Part shown: one piece after another, positions 27,711 through 35,402 of the stretch
How positions within the stretch are numbered: the stretch's first letter is position 1
How the letters are laid out: the number at the start of each line of letters is the position of its first letter
Source: Psychroflexus montanilacus
GTDB taxonomy: Bacteria > Bacteroidota > Bacteroidia > Flavobacteriales > Flavobacteriaceae
DNA: 64,000 nt
Direction: 5' to 3'
NCBI RefSeq assembly: GCF_020164535.1
Contig: NZ_JAIQZC010000001.1
Coordinates: forward strand, 1,054,001-1,118,000
Notes under the pieces: generated by a model
What the model was told of the DNA's origin: nothing
Database searches by the model: none
What the model saw: the letters and a program-made list of their open reading frames with translations, nothing else
Position numbers and translations under genes: made by a program

Positions 27711-27783
27711 TTGGCCTACTAGGGCTCGAACCTAGACTCTTCTGGACCAAAACCAGACGTGTTGCCAGTTACACCATAGGCCA
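27711..27783 (-). tRNA. tRNA-Gln (anticodon TTG)
   Basis: A 73-nt cloverleaf on the minus strand: acceptor stem TGGCCTA/TAGGCCA, a D arm with GTGT/ACAC, anticodon stem TCTGG/CCAGA enclosing TTTTGGT (anticodon TTG), and T arm CTAGG-TTCGAGC-CCTAG. The discriminator base is A and CCA is not encoded. It is the only tRNA in the window and probably the integration site of the decayed island to its left. Confidence 0.96.
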
Positions 27784-27956
27784 ATAATTATTGGAGTGCA
27801 AATATAAAACTAACTTTTATATGAGCAAACCCTTTTTTAAAAATTATTCAAGAAAATTTGGTGTTGAATAATTCACCTAAATAGCGACAAATAATATTCA
27901 AACTCATACGTTTATAAGATTTCATAATTGTTTATTTTCGTCCAAAATTATTTTCA

Positions 27957-30900
27957 ATGACAAAGCATGCCTTCTCACTTTGGAATAAACTATTAGGCTG
28001 GTTTGCCTTTTTGGTAGCCTTCATCACATACTATCTTACTGCGGAACCTACAGCAAGTTTTTGGGATGCAGGAGAATATATAGCCACTTCAGCAAAACTA
28101 CAGGTAGGTCATCCACCTGGCGCTCCATTTTATCAAATATTCGGGGCCTTCTTCTCCATGTTTGCCTCAGACGATAGTCAGGTAGCCTTTATGGTTAACC
28201 TGATGTCTGGTGTTGCCAGTGCCTTTGCTATTTTGTTCATGTTTTGGTCAATAACATTATTGCTGAAAAAGCTTACCGCAACTATAGGTGTGAAAACCAA
28301 AGCCTCAGATATGGCTATTTTGGCCAGCAGTATGGTTGGAGCCCTCACCTTTACCTTTACAGATAGTTTTTGGTTTAGTGCAGTGGAAGCAGAAGTCTAT
28401 GCTATGGCAGCTTGTATCATGGCAGCTATGTTCTACGTAGGTTTACTTTGGGAAAGAGATATGCATAAACCGAGAGGAAATCGCTGGCTCATCCTGATTT
28501 CCTTGATTGTTGGTCTGTCTTTTGGCGTTCACTTTATGGGATTATTGACGATTCCAGCCATTGGTTTTCTTTACTACTTTAAAAACTACAAGAAAATCAC
28601 CGTTAAAAATTTTATAGTAGCAAACCTTGTTGTGGTTGGTATTTTGCTATTTATTTTTAAACTACTTCTCCCCTATGCCCTTACATTTTTTGCGAAAATG
28701 GAGGTATTTTTCGTTAACAGTTTTGGTCTGCCGTTCAATTCAGGAACCATCATTGCAGGCTTATTGGCCATCGCTGTTTTTTATTTTGGATTGACTTATA
28801 CAAGGAAAAAGAATTATATCCATATCAATACCGTGCTCTTATGCATCTTATTTGTTTTCATAGGCTTCTCCAGCTGGATAATGCTCCCCATAAGAGCAAA
28901 TGCTGGTACTGTAATCAATGAAAACGACCCAAGTAGTGCCCAACAACTTTTAGCTTATTACAACAGAGATCAATACCCTGAAACTCATCTATTTTATGGC
29001 CCTCAATTCACTGAGCTTTTTGCTGGTTTAGACCCAGACAATCCTTATCTCGATGATGATCCTATCTATGAAAAAGACGAAGAAAAAGGCGAATACGTCA
29101 TTATCAACGATTATAAAAATGCCAAACAAAACTCAGATGCGGCGCATAAAACCTTTCTCCCAAGGATGTGGAGTACTCAGCATGCGTCTAATTATATGAT
29201 GTTTACGGGTCCTTTGGAATTCTCTATAAAACCAGAATATAGAGGTGAACAAGAGTTAGTTTCTATCGTCAACACCTTTAAATCTGATTATAACAAAGGT
29301 GAAGTCTCATCAGATGGCTACATCAGCTTTTTGAAACGATTTAATCAATATCTGGACATCCAGAAACCTTCCACTGCTTCCAATTTCCATTACTTATTCG
29401 AATTTCAAATGGGTTATATGTATTGGAGGTATTTTATGTGGAATTTCGCAGGAAGGCAAAATGACAACCAAGGAAAGTACACCAATTTTGATGGTAATTG
29501 GCTCTCTGGAATTGACTTTATAGACGAAAACAGGTTAGGAAGTCAAAAAAATCTTCCTTCAGATCTGGCGGATAATAAAGCAAGAAACACGTATTATTTC
29601 CTACCTCTTATTTTGGGACTTATAGGTTTATTTTTTCATGCGTCCAAGGACGTCAAACGCTTTTGGGTGCTTACCGTCTTTTTCTTATTTACTGGAATAG
29701 CACTAAAGATTTATCTCAATGAGCGCTCCTTTGAACCCAGAGAGCGAGACTATGCATTAGTAGGTTCATTTTATGTGTTTGCGATATGGATTGGATTAGG
29801 CGTTTATGCTCTATTTCACTACTTAAAAAAATACATTACGCCTACTTTAGTTGCACCTGCTGTTGGGGTGATTTGCTTGTTTGCAGTGCCTGTACTGATG
29901 GCTTCAGAAAACTGGGATGACCACGATCGCTCCAATAAGTACACGACTTTGGCCATGGCCAAAAAATACCTGGATTCTGTAGACAAAGACGCCATCTTAT
30001 TTACAATTGGGGATAACGATACCTTTGCCTTGTGGTATGCACAGGAAATTGAAGGCTATAGAACCGACGTGAGAACCATCAACACTAGCCTTTTTGCAAC
30101 AGATTGGTACATTGACCAGATGAGAAGAAAAGCTTACGAGAGTGAAGCTATCAAAACCACTCTCGTGCATGAAGATTATAAATATGGAACCAACGATGCT
30201 ATTTGGTATCAGGAAGATCCAAGGATAAGTGATACACTAAGTATCAATAAGTTTATTCAGTATATCAAAAGTGACAATGAGACCACTAAAGCTGAACTCC
30301 AAAGTGGACAAACGGTCAATATTTTTCCTACTAAAAACATAAGAGTTCCCGTCAACAAAGAAAAGGTTTTGAGAAACGGAATCGTAAAACAGGAAGATGC
30401 TGATCTTATTGTACCTAATATTTTTATCAATTTAGAAGACAATCTTGTCTATAAGCCTAACCTTATGATGCTCGACTTACTTGCAAATAACGATTGGGAA
30501 CGTCCAATCTATTTTACGGGTGGTAGCTTTAGAGATGAAGATTATTTATGGATGAAGGATTATTTACAACTGGAAGGAGTTACTTATAAACTGGTTCCTA
30601 TCAAAACACCTGTTAACCCAAAAAATCCTTTTGATATGGGACGTATCGATGAGGATAAAATGTATGACATTGTGATGAATTGGGACTGGGGAAATAGTGG
30701 TAGTGATGACATCTACCACGACCCGGAGACCCGTAAAAATGCCATCACGTACAGAAGTAATCTGGCAAGGCTTGCAGAAAAATTAATCAGTAAAAATAAG
30801 TTGAGTAAAGCCGAAGATGTTTTGGATTTAGGAATGACGCATATTCCAGTAAAACACTACCAGTATTATCAACTTGTTGAACCTTTTGTAACTGGGTATT

Positions 30901-31277
30901 ATCAAATTGATAAACCTGAAAAAGCAAGGGAAATTTGGGAGCAGTTAGCTACCAATTATCAGGAATGGTTGTCTTATTATGCAGGCATGTCATATGAAGA
31001 TCAAATTGACAACGCTGAGGAAATTTTTACTGAAATAGAAAAATACAGAAGCTTAGTTGATATCCTTATCATTCACCAAGACACGGAGATGGTAAAAGAT
31101 AAAGCAGCTGAATTCAATACTTACTTAGAGAAATTTAGCCATTTCTATAGTGATTCTGAATCCGAAAATGTTGACCAAGATTTGCTGGATGAATTAAATG
31201 AAGATGATATCGAGAAGATAGAAAAGGACAGTTCAAGTGAAGGTTTATTAAGGCCTGATCAAATTCCAAATGAATAA
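27957..31277 (+). CDS. DUF2723 family membrane glycosyltransferase (GT117/TMEM260-like)
   Basis: 1106 aa. The N-terminal half is a polytopic GT-C-like domain with about 11-12 membrane segments. The DUF2723 signature comes early: EPTASFWDAGEYIATSAKLQ and VGHPPGAPFYQIFG, with acidic residues in the first loop as in other GT-C enzymes. A soluble C-terminal half (from about residue 640) contains TPR-like helices near 930-1010 and an acidic tail. Relatives of this family are O-mannosyltransferases, so protein O-glycosylation is the best guess. The deacetylase gene starts 5 nt downstream. Confidence 0.87.
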   Translation: MTKHAFSLWNKLLGWFAFLVAFITYYLTAEPTASFWDAGEYIATSAKLQVGHPPGAPFYQIFGAFFSMFASDDSQVAFMVNLMSGVASAFAILFMFWSITLLLKKLTATIGVKTKASDMAILASSMVGALTFTFTDSFWFSAVEAEVYAMAACIMAAMFYVGLLWERDMHKPRGNRWLILISLIVGLSFGVHFMGLLTIPAIGFLYYFKNYKKITVKNFIVANLVVVGILLFIFKLLLPYALTFFAKMEVFFVNSFGLPFNSGTIIAGLLAIAVFYFGLTYTRKKNYIHINTVLLCILFVFIGFSSWIMLPIRANAGTVINENDPSSAQQLLAYYNRDQYPETHLFYGPQFTELFAGLDPDNPYLDDDPIYEKDEEKGEYVIINDYKNAKQNSDAAHKTFLPRMWSTQHASNYMMFTGPLEFSIKPEYRGEQELVSIVNTFKSDYNKGEVSSDGYISFLKRFNQYLDIQKPSTASNFHYLFEFQMGYMYWRYFMWNFAGRQNDNQGKYTNFDGNWLSGIDFIDENRLGSQKNLPSDLADNKARNTYYFLPLILGLIGLFFHASKDVKRFWVLTVFFLFTGIALKIYLNERSFEPRERDYALVGSFYVFAIWIGLGVYALFHYLKKYITPTLVAPAVGVICLFAVPVLMASENWDDHDRSNKYTTLAMAKKYLDSVDKDAILFTIGDNDTFALWYAQEIEGYRTDVRTINTSLFATDWYIDQMRRKAYESEAIKTTLVHEDYKYGTNDAIWYQEDPRISDTLSINKFIQYIKSDNETTKAELQSGQTVNIFPTKNIRVPVNKEKVLRNGIVKQEDADLIVPNIFINLEDNLVYKPNLMMLDLLANNDWERPIYFTGGSFRDEDYLWMKDYLQLEGVTYKLVPIKTPVNPKNPFDMGRIDEDKMYDIVMNWDWGNSGSDDIYHDPETRKNAITYRSNLARLAEKLISKNKLSKAEDVLDLGMTHIPVKHYQYYQLVEPFVTGYYQIDKPEKAREIWEQLATNYQEWLSYYAGMSYEDQIDNAEEIFTEIEKYRSLVDILIIHQDTEMVKDKAAEFNTYLEKFSHFYSDSESENVDQDLLDELNEDDIEKIEKDSSSEGLLRPDQIPNE

Positions 31278-31282
31278 AAGAT

Positions 31283-31900
31283 TTGAAATCAAATGACTTC
31301 CTGAAACAAATCTTTCCCAAACGTGTCTGGAACATCTCTTCATTTAAAAAAGAGATGTTCCTCACTTTTGATGACGGACCCATTCCAGAAGTTACCCCTT
31401 GGGTACTGGATCAACTAAAAAAGCATAAGGCTAAGGCTACTTTTTTCTGCATTGGAGATAACATCAGAAAGCACCCTGAACTGTTTCAACAAATTGTTGC
31501 TGAGGGGCATGCTGTTGGTAATCACACCTTCCACCATATCAATGGCTGGAAAACTTCAACTGAAGAGTATCTGAAAGATGTTAAGCGTTGTGAAGATGAA
31601 ATAGGATCAAATACATTTGAATCTAATCTTTTTCGCCCACCCTACGGAAAGTGCACCTCAGCCCAGGCAAAATCAATCCTAGAGAAAGGCGATCATATTA
31701 TCATGTGGGACATCATCAGCAAAGATTATGATGCAAAAGTCTCAAAAGAAAACTGTTTTCTTAGAATAAAAAAAAATGCAAAACCAGGCAGCATTATCGT
31801 TTTTCACGACAGCCTGAAAGCGGAAACTAACATGAAGTATGCTTTAGAGAAAACTCTGGAGACTTTCAGCGATTATGAGTTTAATAAGATTGAGCTTTAA
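31283..31900 (+). CDS. Polysaccharide deacetylase (NodB domain)
   Basis: 205 aa. NodB motifs are present in order: LTFDDGP (catalytic Asp and metal Asp), VGNHTFHH (metal His pair), RPPYGK, and VFHDSL near the end. There is no signal peptide, which is usual for many Bacteroidota members. The frame opens with TTG at 31283; the first in-frame ATG is inside the domain, so TTG is preferred. It probably deacetylates an N-acetylated glycan. Closely coupled to the DUF2723 gene. Confidence 0.9.
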   Translation: MKSNDFLKQIFPKRVWNISSFKKEMFLTFDDGPIPEVTPWVLDQLKKHKAKATFFCIGDNIRKHPELFQQIVAEGHAVGNHTFHHINGWKTSTEEYLKDVKRCEDEIGSNTFESNLFRPPYGKCTSAQAKSILEKGDHIIMWDIISKDYDAKVSKENCFLRIKKNAKPGSIIVFHDSLKAETNMKYALEKTLETFSDYEFNKIEL

Positions 31901-31909
31901 AGAACGGAT

Positions 31910-32067
31910 GTCATCCTGAATGGAGTGCAACAAAGTGAAGGATATTTCACCAAGCCGAGATGAAAAGATTTCTCCTAAATCGAGGTGACAAAACTTTTTT
32001 ATTTCTTCGCGTTCTCTGCGACTCTATGGTTAATTTTTTACCATGGAGACACAGAGAGCATAGAGAA
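31910..32067. repeat. Two intergenic repeats between the deacetylase and lysS genes
   Basis: 31910-31943 begins GTCATCCTGAATGGAGTG, like the GTCATCCTGA repeats scattered in Bacteroidota genomes. 32012-32067 is an imperfect hairpin of the CTCTGTG/CTCTATGG type, with arms TTCTCTGCGACTCTATGGT and ACCATGGAGACACAGAG. Either may terminate the converging transcripts. Confidence 0.5.
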
Positions 32068-32089
32068 TCAGTCTTAAGTATTTTGCTGC

Positions 32090-33781
32090 TTACAACAACT
32101 TCACAAACAAACCTTCGTCAGTTTTATCAACCGTAGCCTGATCTTTACTTCTCAATCCTTTTATGGCTTTGTCCCACTTTTTATTGCTTAGCTCAGATTT
32201 GGATTTGATACTTTCCAGCTCCTGAGGAGATTCTTGTTTCAAAAGTTCCAAAACGGTTTTTTCTTCTTCAGTCAGCTCCACTTTTTTCTTTTCCGGACGC
32301 ATTTGCGGGAAGAACAAGACTTCCTGAATCGAAGGATTATCCGTCAAGAACATAATCAATCGGTCCATACCAATTCCCAAACCAGAGGTTGGCGGCATAC
32401 CGTATTCCAAAGCTCTTAAGAAATCATAGTCAATAAACTCAGTCGCTTCATCGTCACCTTTCTTGGCTAATTTCAGCTGCTCTTCAAAACGCTCCCGCTG
32501 ATCGATGGGATCATTTAATTCTGAATACGCATTCGCGATTTCCTTCCCACACACCATCAGTTCGAAGCGTTCGGTCAAATCTGGATTGTCTCTGTGTTCT
32601 TTGCACAACGGACTCATCTCTTTGGGATAGTCGGTGATAAACGTAGGCTCTATATAGTTGCCTTCACACTTTTCACCAAAAATCTCATCAATCAGCTTAC
32701 CTTTTCCCATGGTTTCATCCACTTCCAAGCCCATGTCAAGAGCAGCTTTTCTCAGCTCTTCTTCAGACTTACCCGTAATGTCAAATCCCGTAAACTCTAT
32801 AATGGCATCGGTCATCGTCACACGCTTATATGGCGCTTTAAAGTCGACGTGATGCTCTTTAAACTTAGCTTTTGTGGTTCCGTTCACCTGCATCGCACAA
32901 TGCTCCAGCAAGTTTTCGGTAAACTCCATCATCCAGTTGTAATCTTTGTAAGACACGTAGATTTCCATCGCTGTAAACTCTGGATTATGCGTTCTATCCA
33001 TACCTTCATTTCTGAAATTTTTGGAAAACTCATACACACCATCAAAGCCACCTACAATCAAGCGTTTCAGGTACAATTCATTAGCAATTCTCAGGTACAA
33101 TGGAATGTCTAAAGCATTGTGATGCGTAATAAAAGGACGTGCCGCAGCACCACCCGGAATGGATTGTAAGATTGGGGTTTCCACCTCCATATAGCCTTGC
33201 GCATTAAAGAAATCCCGCATGGCTGTAAATAAAGCCGAGCGTTTTTTAAAAATCTCTTTCACATCAGGATTCACCGCCAAATCGGCGTAGCGCTGTCTGT
33301 AGCGCTGCTCAGCATCATGAAACCCATCATACTCCTTGCCTTCCCTGTCTTTTTTAGGCAGTGGAAGCGGTTTTAAAGACTTGCTCAAGAGCAGAAAATC
33401 CAAAACTTTGATGGTTTTCTCACCCACCTGAGTCGTAAACAACTCTCCTTCTATACCTATAAAATCACCGATATCCAGCAATTTTTTATACACCTCATTG
33501 TACAAAGTCTTGTCTTCGCCCGTGCAAATCTCATCGCGGTTAAAGTACACCTGGATGCGGCCTTCCCCATCCTGTAACTCAGCAAACGACGCCTTTCCCT
33601 GGATTCTACGGGAGACCAGACGACCAGCAACCACTACCTTTTGGCCTTCTTCAAAATCCTCCTTCACTTGTTTGGAAGTATGAGTATAATCAAATTGAGC
33701 AGCAGGATACGGATTGATGCCCATTTCCCTAAGAGTAGCCAGTTTATCTCGCCTTACGCGTTCTTGTTCTGATAATTGCAT
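32090..33781 (-). CDS. lysS: Lysyl-tRNA synthetase, class II
   Basis: 563 aa: N-terminal OB-fold anticodon-binding domain (about residues 50-170, VVVAGRLVSRRIQGKASFAE), then the class II catalytic core with motif 2 (FRNEGMDRTHNPEFT) and motif 3 (GLGIGMDRLIMFL). A C-terminal extension of about 65 residues after the core (from EEEKTVLELLKQE) is typical of the flavobacterial enzyme. It is a single gene with its own promoter element. Confidence 0.98.
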   Translation of the reverse strand: MQLSEQERVRRDKLATLREMGINPYPAAQFDYTHTSKQVKEDFEEGQKVVVAGRLVSRRIQGKASFAELQDGEGRIQVYFNRDEICTGEDKTLYNEVYKKLLDIGDFIGIEGELFTTQVGEKTIKVLDFLLLSKSLKPLPLPKKDREGKEYDGFHDAEQRYRQRYADLAVNPDVKEIFKKRSALFTAMRDFFNAQGYMEVETPILQSIPGGAAARPFITHHNALDIPLYLRIANELYLKRLIVGGFDGVYEFSKNFRNEGMDRTHNPEFTAMEIYVSYKDYNWMMEFTENLLEHCAMQVNGTTKAKFKEHHVDFKAPYKRVTMTDAIIEFTGFDITGKSEEELRKAALDMGLEVDETMGKGKLIDEIFGEKCEGNYIEPTFITDYPKEMSPLCKEHRDNPDLTERFELMVCGKEIANAYSELNDPIDQRERFEEQLKLAKKGDDEATEFIDYDFLRALEYGMPPTSGLGIGMDRLIMFLTDNPSIQEVLFFPQMRPEKKKVELTEEEKTVLELLKQESPQELESIKSKSELSNKKWDKAIKGLRSKDQATVDKTDEGLFVKLL

Positions 33782-33804
33782 GAGTGTATAATTTTCTAAA
33801 GGCG

Positions 33805-33812
33805 CAAAGATA
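33805..33812 (-). promoter_or_regulatory. Promoter -7 element for lysS
   Basis: Minus-strand TATCTTTG matches TAnnTTTG, 24 bases before the lysS start. Confidence 0.45.
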
Positions 33813-34671
33813 AAGACAATCCAACAATTTCTTTTATAAACCCAGGATTAAAGATTTTAAGATTTGTTCCAGTCTTTTCTTTTTATTCTGACCTGCCTGA
33901 CTGCATCACGCAGGCAGGATTTAATACAAGTTGACCTCATTCTTTAGATCCTTAGCTTTATGTTTCCTTTTATTCTGAAGAAACGTCTTGGGTGAGGAAG
34001 TTTGTCTGAAGGAATCGAAGAAGATTTATTTGAGTAAATACTAAAAACTGAATTTCTTAATATCAAAAAATACTTGAATGCAATCAAACATAATAAGTGA
34101 TTAGATTTTGGTTGTAGTGCCCACATATCTGAATAACACAATACTTCGAGATAAAATGGAGGGTCAGTCGCATTGACGCAGTGACTTATTATGACATGAA
34201 TCAGCAGCTGATTTCTTTAAAATTGATAAATTTAAAAATTCACCACCTTGGCTTTTATCAATGAGATAGTTTGGAGAGCATATCCTTTTAAATATTATTT
34301 GAATCCAATTCAAATTGAGATGTCAGCGTTACACCCCTTTTTCTGTCTCTTACTTTTTTTATGAAGATATCAGGACTAGCGCCCCTATTTGGAAAGTAGT
34401 TTGCGAATTAAAGCATGAAAATCTAAAAGAGGATTTAAACAAAGTGATTTGGGGGCAGGACTCTGAGATCTAAAGTCTATGTAAAAATAAAATACTAGCT
34501 ACTTTACCCTTCAGTAGTTATCACTACATCAATCCTTAACATTGATTATTAGTCTACACGCTCAACGGATGGATCTTCTAATGAACCTCATGCATCTAAG
34601 CTGGATATCGAAAAACTGTTAAAGAAATAGAGGCAATTTCAGAATAAAACCAAGGTCTACGCTATAAAGTG
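33813..34671. other. Gene-free stretch between lysS and lipB
   Basis: About 860 bases without a credible gene. It holds an inverted repeat CCTGCCTG (33892-33899) / CAGGCAGG (33911-33918). A short open frame at about 34552-34631 ends SKLDIEKLLKK and may be the end of a decayed gene. The 65-codon minus-strand frame at 33944-34141 has no protein character. I see no RNA gene here. Confidence 0.5.
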
Positions 34672-34679
34672 TACCTTTG
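34672..34679 (+). promoter_or_regulatory. Promoter -7 element for lipB
   Basis: TACCTTTG matches TAnnTTTG, 18 bases before the lipB ATG. Confidence 0.45.
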
Positions 34680-34697
34680 TAGTACAATTTTAAATCC

Positions 34698-35402
34698 ATG
34701 AATAAAGCCATAAAAGTCCTGGAACTAGGACAACGCGATTATAAAGAAACCTGGGATTTTCAAGAGGAATTGTTCCAAAAAGTACTCAACATAAAGGTTC
34801 AAAACCGACGGGAATCAACCGATTTAGCTACAGAAAATCACCTGATTTTCGTTGAACATCCGCATGTGTATACTCTGGGTAAAAGTGGAGATTTGGCCAA
34901 TTTGCTGCTCGATGAAAAGCAATTAGCCGAGAAAGGCGCGACCTTTTATAAAATCAATCGCGGTGGTGATATCACCTATCACGGCCCCGGACAAATCGTA
35001 GGGTATCCCATTTTGGATCTTGAAAATTTCTTTACCGATATTCATAAATACCTGCGTTTTCTTGAAGAAATGGTGATTCTCACTTTGGCTGAATACGGCC
35101 TCAAAGCTGAGCGTAGCGAGGGAGAAACAGGTGTTTGGCTGGATGTAGGTACACCTTTCGCCAGAAAAATTTGTGCCATGGGCGTGCGCGCCTCACGCTG
35201 GGTCACCATGCATGGCTTTGCTTTTAATGTGAATGCCGATTTAGGTTATTTTGATAACATTGTGCCTTGTGGCATACAAGACAAAGCTGTGACTTCCTTG
35301 AATGTGGAGCTTGGCAAAGCTGAAATCCCTGTGGAGGAAGTGAAAGTTAAACTCAAAAAACATTTTGCCAAGTTATTTGAGGCCAAATTGATGGAGTCTT
35401 AA
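34698..35402 (+). CDS. lipB: Lipoyl(octanoyl) transferase LipB
   Basis: 234 aa. It transfers octanoyl from acyl-carrier protein to lipoyl domains of 2-oxoacid dehydrogenases and the glycine cleavage system. Family motifs are intact: RGGDITYHGPGQIVGYPI, and KICAMGVRASRWVTMHGFAF with the catalytic Lys157/Cys159 pair. Its stop overlaps the end of the convergent lipoprotein gene by 4 bases. No lipA lies in the window. Confidence 0.97.
   Translation: MNKAIKVLELGQRDYKETWDFQEELFQKVLNIKVQNRRESTDLATENHLIFVEHPHVYTLGKSGDLANLLLDEKQLAEKGATFYKINRGGDITYHGPGQIVGYPILDLENFFTDIHKYLRFLEEMVILTLAEYGLKAERSEGETGVWLDVGTPFARKICAMGVRASRWVTMHGFAFNVNADLGYFDNIVPCGIQDKAVTSLNVELGKAEIPVEEVKVKLKKHFAKLFEAKLMES

Noticed and set aside
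33944-34141. 65-codon minus-strand frame between lysS and lipB
   Set aside because: Composition is not protein-like, there is no promoter or ribosome-binding context, and no recognisable motif.
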